Source of the DNA: Pseudomonadota bacterium
GTDB lineage: Bacteria; Pseudomonadota; Alphaproteobacteria; Kiloniellales; JACOMY01
Assembly (NCBI GenBank): GCA_029781795.1
Contig: JAKOWB010000209.1
Span: forward strand, 1-49,890
Length of the DNA stretch: 49,890 nt
Direction of reading: 5' to 3'
Under the pieces are notes generated by a model. It was not told the origin of the DNA and ran no database searches. It saw nothing but the letters and a program-made list of their open reading frames with translations. Position 1 is the first letter of the stretch. Each line of letters begins with the position of its first letter. A program made the position numbers and the translations under genes. This document shows positions 20,270 to 32,301 of this stretch, piece by piece.

Positions 20270-20767
20270 CTAGGGCGCGAGGGCCCGCCGGTAGGCGGCC
20301 TCGGCCTCGGCGCCGAAGACGGCGAAGATGACGCGGCCGGGCCGCACGCCCTGCCAGCCTCGCATCGTCGTCACCGCGACCTCTGTCGCTGCCTCCAGCG
20401 GATAGCCGTAGATGCCGGTGGAGATGGCCGGGAAGGCGACGCTCTCCAGCCCCTGCTCGTCGCAGAGCTCCAGCGCGCGGCGGTAGGCGCCGGCCAGCAG
20501 CGCCGGCTCGCCCTGCTCACCGCCCTGCCAGACCGGGCCGACGGCGTGGATGACGAAGCGCGCCGGCAGCCGGAAGCCCGGGGTGATGACGGCGCCGCCG
20601 GTCGGGCAGCGGCCGACGGCGGCGCAGGCCTTGGCGAGCTCCGGCCCGGCGGCGCGGTGGATCGCGCCGCAGACGCCGCCGCCGGGCAGCAGCTGCTCGT
20701 TCGCCGCGTTGACGATGGCGTCGACCGCGAGGCGGGTGATGTCGCCGGGGTGAATCTCAATCCGCAC
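20270..20767 (-). CDS. Macrodomain protein (O-acetyl-ADP-ribose deacetylase type)
   Basis: This 165-residue macrodomain binds ADP-ribose and in relatives hydrolyses O-acetyl-ADP-ribose or ADP-ribosyl-protein bonds. The MacroD/YmdB-type marks are present: [20 protein letters not shown], the glycine-rich [36 protein letters not shown], and [20 protein letters not shown]. The Asn of NAAN and the Gly loop are the expected ligand site. It overlaps the AmpG-like gene by 11 bases and is followed immediately by the GNAT gene. This is a compact three-gene minus-strand set. Confidence 0.95.
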   Translation of the reverse strand: MRIEIHPGDITRLAVDAIVNAANEQLLPGGGVCGAIHRAAGPELAKACAAVGRCPTGGAVITPGFRLPARFVIHAVGPVWQGGEQGEPALLAGAYRRALELCDEQGLESVAFPAISTGIYGYPLEAATEVAVTTMRGWQGVRPGRVIFAVFGAEAEAAYRRALAP

Positions 20768-22079
20768 GCGGCGGCTCCGCCGGCTGGCGGCGCCGGATCG
20801 CCATCAGCAGCAGGATGAGCAGGATGGCGGGGATGCCGGCGACCGCGGTGTAGAGGAAGAAGGGCACGTAGCCGTAGTCCTGCACGATGATACCGGAAAA
20901 GCCGGCCAGCAGGCGCCCCGGCAGGGCGTAGAAGGAGCTGAAGAGCGCGTACTGTGTGGCCGTGTAGTGGCTTGAGGTCAGGCTCGACATGTAGGCGATG
21001 AGCGCCGTGCCGGCGAGGCCGCTGGCCGCGTTGTCGACCGAGATGGTGACGGTCAGCACCCAGAGGTCCGGCTGGCCGTGCGCCGCCAGCCAGGCGAAGC
21101 AGAGGTTCGAGGCCGGCCCGACGATGGCGCCGATCAGCAGCGCGCGCACCACGCCGAGCTTGGCGACCAGCACACCGCCCAGCGCCACGCCGATCAGCGA
21201 CATGATGAGGCCGTAGAGCTTGGTGACGCTGGCGATGTCGGGCTTCTGGAAACCCAGGTCGACGTAGAGCTTGCCCGCCATGGTGCCGATGACGAAGTCG
21301 GACAGGCGGTGCAGCGCGATGATCGCCAGGATCAGCAGCGCCATCCAGCCCAGGCGCTTGAAGAAGTCGGCGAAGGGCCCGACCACGGCGTCGATGAGGC
21401 TCTGCCCCGGGTCCTGCAGCAGCGACTTGGGCCGCAGGTGCGTCGCCGGCTCCTTCACCAGCAGCACGGTGACGAGACCGACCGCCATGCAGGCCGCCAT
21501 CAGCAGGTAGGCCTCGCGCCAGGACAGCCAGTTGGCGAGGTAGAGCGCGCCGGCGCCCGAGGCCAGGATCGCCAGGCGGTAGCCGAGCTGGTAGGCGCCG
21601 GACAGCGCGCCCTGCAGCTCCTGCGGCGCCGATTCGATGCGATAGGCGTCGAGCGCGATGTCCTGCGTCGCCGAGGCGAAGGCCACCAGCACGGCGGCGC
21701 CGGCGATCCACTCCAGGCTGGCCGCCGGGTCGGCGTAGGCCATGGCGACCAGGCCGGCGGCGACGCCGAGCTGCGCCAGCAGCATCCAGGAGCGCCGGCG
21801 CCCCAGCCAACGCGTCAGGCCCGGCAGAGGCACGCGATCCACCACCGGCGCCCAGACGAACTTGAAGGAATAGGCGAAGCCGACCCAGGCGAAGAAGCCC
21901 AGCGTCTTGGCGTCCAGCCCGCCCTCGGCCAGCCAGATGGTCAGCGTGCCGCCGATCAGCAGGAAGGGCAGCCCGGCGGCGAAGCCCAGGAAGAGCATCG
22001 GCCGCGTCTCGGGCCGAAGGTAGATGCGCAGGCTGGCAAGCCAGCCGGGTTTCCGGGCAGGGGCGGCGGCGTCGGTCAT
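20757..22079 (-). CDS. AmpG-like MFS permease (muropeptide transporter family)
   Basis: This 440-residue inner-membrane MFS transporter resembles AmpG, which imports GlcNAc-anhydro-MurNAc peptides during cell-wall recycling. About 12 hydrophobic helices are visible. Family marks include [20 protein letters not shown] in helix 1, [35 protein letters not shown] and [16 protein letters not shown] stretches, and [19 protein letters not shown]. The best match is to AmpG, but no β-lactamase, AmpD or NagZ gene is nearby to support recycling. Its stop lies inside the macrodomain gene by 11 bases, giving operon order ampG-like, macrodomain, GNAT. Confidence 0.88.
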   Translation of the reverse strand: MTDAAAPARKPGWLASLRIYLRPETRPMLFLGFAAGLPFLLIGGTLTIWLAEGGLDAKTLGFFAWVGFAYSFKFVWAPVVDRVPLPGLTRWLGRRRSWMLLAQLGVAAGLVAMAYADPAASLEWIAGAAVLVAFASATQDIALDAYRIESAPQELQGALSGAYQLGYRLAILASGAGALYLANWLSWREAYLLMAACMAVGLVTVLLVKEPATHLRPKSLLQDPGQSLIDAVVGPFADFFKRLGWMALLILAIIALHRLSDFVIGTMAGKLYVDLGFQKPDIASVTKLYGLIMSLIGVALGGVLVAKLGVVRALLIGAIVGPASNLCFAWLAAHGQPDLWVLTVTISVDNAASGLAGTALIAYMSSLTSSHYTATQYALFSSFYALPGRLLAGFSGIIVQDYGYVPFFLYTAVAGIPAILLILLLMAIRRRQPAEPPRAD

Positions 22080-22147
22080 GGCTAAGGACGGTGCGGGATG
22101 CCCGCCGCGCCTGGCAAGGGGCGAGGGCCCGCCCTTCGCTCCCTTCT

Positions 22148-22170
22148 CCCTCCCCCTCTACGGGGGAGGG
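22148..22170. repeat. Short palindrome, related to the dispersed repeats
   Basis: CCCTCCCCC (22148-22156) pairs with GGGGGAGGG (22162-22170) across a five-base loop. It lies in the 109-base gap just downstream of the acetoacetyl-CoA synthetase stop codon, and looks like a reduced form of the larger repeats. Confidence 0.6.
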
Positions 22171-22188
22171 CTAGGAAGCAAGAGAGGG

Positions 22189-24144
<1,956 letters not shown>

Positions 24145-24276
24145 GGCGCGAAGACTCCCTTATCGGTGTGGCGGCGGAGTATGGCGAAGCGGCCGGCCGC
24201 GATAAAGTGCCGGCCGCATGGCTGCCCTGCCGGGCGCCGGCTGCCTGCCACCCGCCAGCTTCCCTAGTGTCCCCCG

Positions 24277-25224
24277 ATGCCGCCGCCCGCGTCACCCTCT
24301 CCCGGCTATTTCCAGCGCCTCTCGCCGGTGGTGCAGGGCGCGCTCTACATGACGCTGGCCGCGCTGTTCTTCGCCCTGATGAACACCTGCGTGCGCTACG
24401 CTTCCAACGGCGGGCTGGACGCCACGCAGATCGCCTTCTTCCGCAACCTCTTCGCGCTGCTCTTCATGCTGCCCTGGGTGGTGCGAACGCGCTTCGCCGC
24501 CGTGCGCACCCGTCGGCTCAAGGCGCACTTCTGGCGCGGCATCACCGGGCTGGGGGCGATGAACCTCTGGTTCCTTGCCATCGCCGCGCTGCCGATGGCA
24601 CAGGCCGTGGCACTGAACTTCACCTTCCCGCTGTTCGGCACGATCCTGGCGGCGCTGATCCTGAAGGAGAGGGTGCGCGCCCGGCGCTGGACGGCGACCC
24701 TGGTCGGCTTCTGCGGCGTGCTGGTGGTCATGCGCCCGTGGGAGGGCTCGATCGCCTGGGCGTCGCTGATCCCGGTGGCGGCCGCCGCCTTCATGGCGCT
24801 CTCCTCGATCCTGGTGAAGTCGCTGTCGAACACCGAGTCGCCGGGCACCATGGTGTTCTACATGAACCTCATCATGACGCCGCTGTCGCTCATTCCGGCG
24901 GCCTTCTACTGGCACTGGCCGGACCTGGAGACCTGGGGCTACGTCGTTGTGCTCGGCTTCTTCGCCGCCATCTCGCACGTCATGCTGACCAGGGCCTATG
25001 TGCGCGCCGACGCCTCGGTGGTGCAGCCCTTCGACTACCTGCGCCTGCCGTTCATCGCCGGCCTCGGCTACCTCTTCTTCGGCGAGGTGCCGGACCACTG
25101 GGTCTGGATCGGCGGCGCGATCATCGCCGCCTCGACCTTCTACATCGCGCGGCGCGAGGCCGTGCTGGCGCGCCAGCAGCGCCTGGCGACGCGCAGCGTG
25201 ATGCGGCCGGAGGAAACGCCGTGA
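24277..25224 (+). CDS. EamA/DMT family transporter, first of a pair
   Basis: This 315-residue inner-membrane protein has about ten helices in two EamA repeats. Helix-1 region VQGALYMTLAALFFALMNTC is followed by FFRNLFALLFMLPWVV, a first EamA repeat ending GVLVVMRPWEG, and a second one ending YLFFGEVPDHWVWIGGAII. DMT exporters move metabolites such as amino acids or nucleosides; the substrate cannot be read from the sequence. TAGTGT (24265-24270) ends six bases before the ATG and there is no SD, suggesting a leaderless message. It overlaps its neighbour by four bases. Confidence 0.9.
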   Translation: MPPPASPSPGYFQRLSPVVQGALYMTLAALFFALMNTCVRYASNGGLDATQIAFFRNLFALLFMLPWVVRTRFAAVRTRRLKAHFWRGITGLGAMNLWFLAIAALPMAQAVALNFTFPLFGTILAALILKERVRARRWTATLVGFCGVLVVMRPWEGSIAWASLIPVAAAAFMALSSILVKSLSNTESPGTMVFYMNLIMTPLSLIPAAFYWHWPDLETWGYVVVLGFFAAISHVMLTRAYVRADASVVQPFDYLRLPFIAGLGYLFFGEVPDHWVWIGGAIIAASTFYIARREAVLARQQRLATRSVMRPEETP

Positions 25225-26141
25225 GCCGCTTCGCCCGGCTCGGCGCCAACGAACAGGGTGCGCTGCTGCTGATCGCCTCGGCCTTCGGCTTCACCGTCAA
25301 CTCGACCATGGCCAAGGTGCTGGCCAACGGCGGCATGGACCCGTTCCAGATCGCCCTGGCCCGCGCCTTCTTCGCCTTCGGCGCGCTGGTGCCCTTCCTG
25401 CTGCGCGGCGGGCTGCAGGCTTTCAAGACGAAGCACCCCTGGGTGCACTTCTGGCGCGCCATGGCCGGCTCGGCGGCCATGTTCCTCGGCTTCTACGCCA
25501 TCGCCCACCTGCCGCTGGCGACGGTCACGGCGCTGGGTTTCACCACGCCGCTCTTCACCGTGGTGCTGGCCGCCCTGGTGCTGAAGGAGACGGTGCGCTG
25601 GCGGCGCTGGAGCGCGACGCTGATCGGCTTCGGCGGCGTACTCGTCATGGTGCGCCCCGGGGCCGAGACCTTCGACCCCGACGCCCTGGCCTCGCTCGCC
25701 GCGGCGCTGCTGGTCGCCTGGGCCGTGACCCTGGTGAAGCGCTTTCCGCCGGGCGAGAGCCAGGCGGTGATGCTGTTCTATTTCTGCCTGACCTCGCTGC
25801 TGCTGGCCATCGGCCCCGCCATCTCGGTCTGGCGCGCGCCCAAGCCGCTGGAGTGGGTGATGCTGGCCGGCATCGGGCTGGTCGGCGTCGCCGCGCAGGC
25901 GCTCTTCATCAAGGCCTACCGCACCGGTGAATCGAGCTACATCGCGCCATTCGACTACACCAAGCTGATCTTCGCCGGCATCGTCGGCTACCTGCTCTTC
26001 GCCGAGGTGCCGGACGGCTGGACCCTGGCCGGCGCGACGGTGATCGTCGGCTCCACGCTCTACATCGCCCGGCGCGAGGCGCGGATCGGCCGCAGGGCCG
26101 CGGCGCCTGCGCCAGATCAAGGCGCCCTGGAGAAAAGCTAG
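25221..26141 (+). CDS. EamA/DMT family transporter, second of a pair
   Basis: This second 10-helix EamA transporter has 306 residues and begins at the GTG at 25221. GGAGGAA lies about eight bases upstream, and the start overlaps the TGA of the first gene. Parallel marks with the first gene are FALARAFFAFG-like helix 2, GFTTPLFTVVLAALVLKETV, GVLVMVRPGAE and YLLFAEVPDGWTLAGATVI, so the pair probably arose by duplication. The two may act together as a heteromer or have separate substrates. It runs downstream towards a Rieske oxygenase 49 bases away. Confidence 0.9.
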   Translation: MSRFARLGANEQGALLLIASAFGFTVNSTMAKVLANGGMDPFQIALARAFFAFGALVPFLLRGGLQAFKTKHPWVHFWRAMAGSAAMFLGFYAIAHLPLATVTALGFTTPLFTVVLAALVLKETVRWRRWSATLIGFGGVLVMVRPGAETFDPDALASLAAALLVAWAVTLVKRFPPGESQAVMLFYFCLTSLLLAIGPAISVWRAPKPLEWVMLAGIGLVGVAAQALFIKAYRTGESSYIAPFDYTKLIFAGIVGYLLFAEVPDGWTLAGATVIVGSTLYIARREARIGRRAAAPAPDQGALEKS

Positions 26142-26190
26142 CCCTACTCGCCGTTCCCCCGGCCCCTGTGCTAGGGGAAGGGGAGGACCC

Positions 26191-27255
26191 ATGCTCGACG
26201 GACCCATGCTCGACACTGGCGCCGCCTGGCTCGACGACTTCTGGTACGTGGCCTTTCCCGGCCGCGCGCTGCGGCCTGGGCGCACGCTGGCCAAGACCCT
26301 GTTCGGCGAGCCGCTGCTGTTCGGCCGCACCAGCGAGGGCAAGGTCTTCGCCTTCAAGGACATCTGCCCGCACCGCGGCATCCCGCTGCGCCACGGGCGC
26401 TTCGACGGCAAGGAGGTGACCTGCCGCTACCACGGCTGGCGCTTCGGCCCGGACGGGCGCTGCACCGCCATCCCCTCGCTGGTGCCGGGGCAGGACTTCG
26501 ACTGCGCGCGCATCCGCGTCGCCGCCTACGCGGTCGAGGAGGCGCAGGGCCTGGTCTGGATCTTCCGCCCGCGCAAGGGGCGCGAGGCGCCGCCGGGGCC
26601 GCCGCCCGCCATGCCGGGCTTCGCCGCCGACGCGCGGCCTGCCTTCACCATCCAGCGCCACTTTCCCTGCGGCGCCGACCACGCGATCTATGGCCTGATG
26701 GACCCGACGCACGCCGCCTTCGTGCATACCTCCTGGTGGTGGAAGAAGGATGCCAGCAAGCTCAGGCTCAAGACCAAGCACTTCGAGCCGGCGCCGCTCG
26801 GCTGGCGCATGAAGCGCCATCGCCTGCCGCCGGAGAACCGCATGTACCGGCCCTTCGGCCGCGAGGTGACGACCGAGATCAGCTACCAGCTCCCCGGCCT
26901 CAGGGTCGAGGAGGTGAGGAGCGAGCGCCACGCCCTGGTCGGCCTGACCGCGGTGACGCCGCTGGCGGCGGAGGAGAGCGAGGTGCACCAGGTCTTCTGG
27001 TGGACTCCGGCCTGGATGAACCTGGTCAGGCCGCTGCTGAAGCATCTGGCCAGCATCTTCCTGGACCAGGACCGCGATGTCGTGGTGCTGCAGCAGGAGG
27101 GGCTGAAGCAGAACCCGGCGCTGCTGCTGGTCGACGATGCCGACGCCCAGGCGAAGTGGTATTTCCGGGTGAAACGGGAATGGCTGCGCGCCGCCGAGGA
27201 GGGGCGCGCCTTCGAGAATCCGCTGCGCGAGAAGACGCTGAGCTGGCGCAGCTAG
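26191..27255 (+). CDS. Rieske non-haem iron oxygenase, alpha-subunit type
   Basis: This is a 354-residue oxygenase. The Rieske [2Fe-2S] domain spans about residues 15-125 with CPHRGIPLRHGRF and CRYHGW as the Cys-His pairs. The mononuclear iron site is in LMDPTHAAFVH, a D-x2-H-x4-H arrangement. It most resembles single-component-oxygenase subunits such as vanillate demethylase or pheophorbide-oxygenase-like proteins rather than two-subunit dioxygenases. No reductase or small subunit is adjacent. The start at 26191 has GGGGAGGA just upstream; a second ATG 15 bases further is preceded by a repeat of the first codons. It is read with the following SDR gene. Confidence 0.9.
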   Translation: MLDGPMLDTGAAWLDDFWYVAFPGRALRPGRTLAKTLFGEPLLFGRTSEGKVFAFKDICPHRGIPLRHGRFDGKEVTCRYHGWRFGPDGRCTAIPSLVPGQDFDCARIRVAAYAVEEAQGLVWIFRPRKGREAPPGPPPAMPGFAADARPAFTIQRHFPCGADHAIYGLMDPTHAAFVHTSWWWKKDASKLRLKTKHFEPAPLGWRMKRHRLPPENRMYRPFGREVTTEISYQLPGLRVEEVRSERHALVGLTAVTPLAAEESEVHQVFWWTPAWMNLVRPLLKHLASIFLDQDRDVVVLQQEGLKQNPALLLVDDADAQAKWYFRVKREWLRAAEEGRAFENPLREKTLSWRS

Positions 27256-27281
27256 AACCTGACGGAAGAGAGGACGCGACG

Positions 27282-28040
27282 ATGGATGTGAAGGGTCTGG
27301 CCGCGGTGGTGACGGGCGGTGCCTCGGGACTGGGCGCGGCGACGGCGAAACGCCTGGCCGCGGCCGGCGCCAGGGTGACGGTGCTGGACATGAAGGCCGA
27401 GGCGGCCGAGGCCGTGGGCAAGGAGCTGGGCGGCCTGGGCCTCGCCTGCGACGTCGGCGATGCCGCGGCGGCCGAGGCGGCGATGGCCAAGGCCAGGGCG
27501 GCGCACGGCCCCTGCCGCGTGCTGGTGAACTGCGCCGGCATCGCGCCGGCCAAGCGCGTGGTGGGCCGCGACGGTCCCATGGCGCTGAGGGACTTCGAGA
27601 CCGTGATCCGGGTGAACCTGATCGGCTCCTTCAACCTGCTGCGCCTGGCGGCGGCGGAGATGGCGGCGGCCGAGCCGCTGAACGCCGACGGCGAGCGCGG
27701 CGTCATCGTCTCCACCGCCTCGGTCGCCGCCTTCGAGGGGCAGGTCGGCCAGGCTGCCTACAGCGCGTCGAAGGCCGGCATCGTCGGTATGATGCTGCCG
27801 GTGGCGCGCGAGCTGGCGCGCAGCGGCATCCGCGTGCTGACCATCGCGCCGGGCCTGATCGGCACGCCGCTGCTGCTCAACATGCCCAAGGAGGTGCAGG
27901 ACAACCTGGCCGGCCAGGTGCCCTTCCCCAAGCGCTTCGGCCACCCGGACGAGTTCGCCCGCCTGGTCCTGCACATCTGCGACAACGCCATGCTGAACGC
28001 CGAGACCTTCCGCCTCGACGGCGCCATGCGGATGCAGTGA
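27282..28040 (+). CDS. Short-chain dehydrogenase (HSD17B10/type II HADH-like)
   Basis: This 252-residue NAD(P)-dependent SDR begins MDVKGLAAVVTGGASGLGAA, with the TGGASGLG nucleotide-binding motif. NCAGIAP follows, and the catalytic YSASK comes after ASVAAFEGQVGQAA. FETVIRVNLIGSFNLLR and ELARSGIRVLTIAPGLIGTP match the 3-hydroxyacyl-CoA dehydrogenase type II (HSD17B10) group. A substrate that is a hydroxyacyl-CoA or a steroid-like alcohol is therefore likely. The start at 27282 gives a normal N-terminus and lies 26 bases after the oxygenase stop. Confidence 0.9.
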   Translation: MDVKGLAAVVTGGASGLGAATAKRLAAAGARVTVLDMKAEAAEAVGKELGGLGLACDVGDAAAAEAAMAKARAAHGPCRVLVNCAGIAPAKRVVGRDGPMALRDFETVIRVNLIGSFNLLRLAAAEMAAAEPLNADGERGVIVSTASVAAFEGQVGQAAYSASKAGIVGMMLPVARELARSGIRVLTIAPGLIGTPLLLNMPKEVQDNLAGQVPFPKRFGHPDEFARLVLHICDNAMLNAETFRLDGAMRMQ

Positions 28041-28065
28041 GAAACGTGAAAGCAACGCATCAGGA

Positions 28066-28089
28066 CCCGCCTCCGAGGTCGGAGGCGGG
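28066..28089 (+). terminator. Hairpin after the SDR gene
   Basis: CCCGCCTCC (28066-28074) pairs with GGAGGCGGG (28081-28089) across a six-base loop, about 26 bases after the SDR stop. It lacks a U-run, so it may stabilise the 3' end or mark Rho-dependent termination. Confidence 0.45.
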
Positions 28090-28110
28090 CCGTGGCATGA
28101 GGCTGTAAGA

Positions 28111-28380
28111 CTACTGACTCATTGGATCAAACAGCGAAGGATTGTCGTCGGGCATATTGCCAACCGTGCGTAGCAAATCCAGAAGAGAGATGCCAAGGCG
28201 CCGGGCCGCCTCCGCAGCACTGCCTGGATGGATGCGCTGCTTAACTACATCCGCTATGCGACCCTGATTCACATCATATGCGGCTGCAATCCGACTGTAG
28301 AATTCACGTCGATAGCGTCGGCACCAAATTTCCACAGCATCGCTGAATGAAAGTCGATGGCTTGGTTCGCGCATTGTCAT
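28111..28380 (-). CDS. Small HTH-like protein of unknown function
   Basis: This 89-residue protein is not a family I can name. It opens MTMREPSHRLSFSDAVEIW and contains AAAYDVNQGRIADVVKQRIH, with a helix-turn-helix look like the DNA-binding part of small regulators found in accessory regions. A second helical stretch is SAAEAARRLGISLLDLLRT, also HTH-like. The ATG at 28380 is preferred: GGAGAAG lies six bases upstream. A GTG at 28395 is an alternative. Its codons and surroundings are distinctly more AT-rich than all the neighbouring genes, which suggests recent acquisition. It stands alone on the minus strand, and the strong hairpin at 28499-28527 lies upstream of it. Confidence 0.55.
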   Translation of the reverse strand: MTMREPSHRLSFSDAVEIWCRRYRREFYSRIAAAYDVNQGRIADVVKQRIHPGSAAEAARRLGISLLDLLRTVGNMPDDNPSLFDPMSQ

Positions 28381-28498
28381 GGAAGACTTCTCCACATGAA
28401 AGTGGGCGAGCTGCCTTGACGCGTTCTCTATGCTGTTAGACCATCAAGCTTGCGTAACTGATTGCCCGCAGACAGCTCTGAAATGCGGACTGACAGGG

Positions 28499-28527
28499 AA
28501 GGCCGGGGCCGCGAACCCCGGCCTTTT
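28499..28527. terminator. Strong intrinsic terminator in the AT-richer island
   Basis: AAGGCCGGGG (28499-28508) pairs perfectly with CCCCGGCCTT (28516-28525) across a seven-base loop. On the plus strand it is followed by TTGTC; with the stem's end this forms a four-T run. It is the best terminator in the window but no annotated gene reads into it. A TTGACG at 28416-28421 is a possible -35 for a small plus-strand transcript ending here, though no good -10 is visible. Confidence 0.65.
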
Positions 28528-28530
28528 GTC

Positions 28531-28728
28531 ATTGCGTCAATCTCCAGTTTAGAGTTGGCGCCGTCGATTCGATCTGTTCCTAAATCTGACCGGTATGTGG
28601 ATGACGGGGATAAGCGCGCATTCGATTCACAGGTTTCCATTCAATAGTACGGAACACTAGTTGAGTTTTGTCGGATGCCGGGTACGGCGAGTACTTGCAT
28701 CAGAGTGTGCGGGGGACCCGCGAACTGC
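28531..28728. other. AT-richer non-coding stretch
   Basis: These 198 bases have clearly lower GC than their surroundings. Two short overlapping reading frames exist on opposite strands but neither has a ribosome site or recognisable product. No att repeat, tRNA remnant or IS end is visible. With the small gene before it, the stretch looks like the remains of an inserted segment. Confidence 0.5.
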
Positions 28729-29016
28729 TTAGAGCTTGCAGAGCGCCTTGAGGTACTCGCCCGCGGCCTCGCCGGCGGGCTTGGGCTCGCCCGCCAGGCT
28801 GCCGGCGAAGTAGAGGCTCTTGGTGGCGCTGACCACCTTGCTGCGCAGCTCCTCGCCGCCACCGGCGCAGATCGCCGTGTCCTCCGGCTTGTCGCCGGTC
28901 ACCTTGTTGACGATCTTCTGCGCGTCGGCACCCAGCGCCTGGAAGGCCGCGGCATCGGCGCGGGCCAGGCCGGCGGTGGCGGCCATCAGCACCAGGGCAA
29001 CAGCAAGCCGGGTCAT
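28729..29016 (-). CDS. Small exported protein of unknown function
   Basis: This 95-residue protein has a clear signal peptide: MTRLAVALVLMAATAGLARA, with cleavage expected after ARA before DAAAF. The mature part, about 75 residues, has two Cys residues (DTAICAGGG and the C-terminal LKALCKL) that could form a disulfide in the periplasm. No family is recognised. The start at 29016 has GGGGAG upstream; the same frame continues 80 codons further upstream, but that part is low-complexity Arg/Gly-rich and is unlikely to be translated. It is divergent from the leuA leader. Confidence 0.75.
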   Translation of the reverse strand: MTRLAVALVLMAATAGLARADAAAFQALGADAQKIVNKVTGDKPEDTAICAGGGEELRSKVVSATKSLYFAGSLAGEPKPAGEAAGEYLKALCKL

Positions 29017-29112
29017 GGGGCTCCCCACTGAAGACAGCGATGCACCAGCCTCGGGGAGCGGGCCGGCCCGCGTCAAGCCGGGGGGCGGCCGGGGGGGGGC
29101 GCCAAGGCCTTG

Positions 29113-29141
29113 TTGCCCCCTTCCGCATCGCCCGCTAGTCT
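29113..29141 (+). promoter_or_regulatory. Putative promoter of leuA and its leader
   Basis: TTGCCC (29113-29118) and TAGTCT (29136-29141) are separated by 17 bases. The -10 ends seven bases before an ATG at 29149, so the message would start at or next to that ATG. The same TAGTCT-seven-bases-start arrangement occurs at 40198. Confidence 0.5.
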
Positions 29142-29148
29142 CGCCGCC

Positions 29149-31022
<1,874 letters not shown>

Positions 31023-31044
31023 GTCCCCTCCATCCCCCTGCAAA

Positions 31045-31101
31045 GCCCCTCTCCCTCAGGGGCGCGTAGCGCGGCGCTGCGCGCGGGTTGGGGCGAGGGT
31101 G
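31045..31101. repeat. GC-rich repeat between leuA and leuB
   Basis: This stretch contains CCCCTCTCCCTCAGGGGCGC, a GCGCG-rich hairpin centre, and a GTTGGGGCGAGGG end. It has the flavour of the dispersed repeats but is diverged. It lies between converging stop codons, like the 3071 and 19575 copies. Confidence 0.6.
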
Positions 31102-31109
31102 TTGGTCGG

Positions 31110-32225
31110 TCAACCCGCCAGCGCGGTGAGCTGGCCCAGCACGGCCTCGCCCATGCCTCGCGTGCCCACCTTATCGGTGGTGCCGGGGCCGGCGATGTCG
31201 CCGGTGCGGATACCCTTGTCCAGGGTGGCCTTGACCGCGTTTTCCACCAGGTCGGCGTCCTCGGCCATGTCGAAGGAATAGCGCAGCGCCATGGCGAAGG
31301 ACATGAGGGCGGCCACCGGGTTGGCCAGGCCCTTGCCGGCGATGTCCGGCGCGGAGCCGTGCACCGGCTCGTAGAGCGCCTTGCGGCGGCCCGAGGAATC
31401 CGCGGCGCCGAGCGAGGCCGAGGGCAGCATGCCGAGCGAGCCGGTCAGCATCGCCGCCTCGTCCGACAGGATGTCGCCGAAGAGGTTGTCGGTGACGATG
31501 ACGTCGAACTGCCGCGGGTTGCGCAGCAGCTGCATGGCACAGTTGTCGGCGTACATGTGGGAAAGCTCGACGTCCTGGTAGGACTCCTGGTGCAGCCTGG
31601 TCACTTCCTCGCGCCAGAGCACGCCGGACTCCATGACGTTCGCCTTCTCGGCCGAGCAGACCTTGTTGTTCCGCTTGCGCGCCAGCTCGAAGGCGACGGC
31701 GGCGACGCGGCGGATCTCGTTGGTGGTATAGACCTGGGTGTTGATGCCGCGGCGCTGGCCGTCGGGCAGGGTCTCGATGCCGCGCGGCGTGCCGAAATAG
31801 ACGCCGCCGGTCAGCTCGCGCAGGATCATGATGTCCAGGCCCTTCACCACCTCGGGTTTCAGGGTCGAGGCGTCGACCAGCGCATCGAACACGATGGCCG
31901 GGCGCAGGTTGGCGAAGAGTTCCATCTCCTTGCGCAGGCGCAGCAGGCCGCGCTCGGGCTTCTGCGCGAAGGGCAGGTTGTCCCATTTCGGGCCGCCGAC
32001 GGCGCCGAACAGCACGGCGTCGACGCCCTGCGCCTTGGCCATGGCCTCGTCGGTCAGCGGTGTGCCGTGCGCGTCGATCGCGGCGCCGCCGACCTTGTCC
32101 TCGGCGATGTCGAAGGAGACGCGGCGCTTCTTGCCCATCCAGTCGATGACGCGGCGCACCTCGTCCATCACTTCCACGCCGATGCCGTCGCCCGGCAGGA
32201 TCAGCAGCTTCTTGTTCGCGGCCAT
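31110..32225 (-). CDS. leuB: 3-isopropylmalate dehydrogenase
   Basis: This NAD- and Mg-dependent enzyme oxidatively decarboxylates 3-isopropylmalate in leucine synthesis. The 371-residue product begins [19 protein letters not shown]. It contains [18 protein letters not shown], the [11 protein letters not shown] substrate loop and [19 protein letters not shown], as well as [15 protein letters not shown] for Mg and Asp ligands and [16 protein letters not shown] for the NAD site. The ATG at 32225 has AGGGAGG upstream; codons before it to 32309 lack family similarity. It is convergent with leuA and 76 bases from the acyl-CoA dehydrogenase. Confidence 0.97.
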   Translation of the reverse strand: MAANKKLLILPGDGIGVEVMDEVRRVIDWMGKKRRVSFDIAEDKVGGAAIDAHGTPLTDEAMAKAQGVDAVLFGAVGGPKWDNLPFAQKPERGLLRLRKEMELFANLRPAIVFDALVDASTLKPEVVKGLDIMILRELTGGVYFGTPRGIETLPDGQRRGINTQVYTTNEIRRVAAVAFELARKRNNKVCSAEKANVMESGVLWREEVTRLHQESYQDVELSHMYADNCAMQLLRNPRQFDVIVTDNLFGDILSDEAAMLTGSLGMLPSASLGAADSSGRRKALYEPVHGSAPDIAGKGLANPVAALMSFAMALRYSFDMAEDADLVENAVKATLDKGIRTGDIAGPGTTDKVGTRGMGEAVLGQLTALAG

Positions 32226-32301
32226 CGGGCCCTCCCTAAAGTCCTTGGCCTGTCGATAGCCGCCCGGGCCCGCCGGTGCAAGCGGCCCCCGGCGCGGAGC
32301 C

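Noticed and set aside
24277..26141. A single 657-codon frame spanning both EamA transporters
   Set aside because: The first part of that frame is out of phase with the real first transporter. Two separate genes overlapping by four bases explain the region better.
28428..28647. Two small overlapping frames (70 and 61 codons) on opposite strands in the AT-richer island
   Set aside because: Both run through the terminator hairpin, have no ribosome site and show no recognisable protein features.
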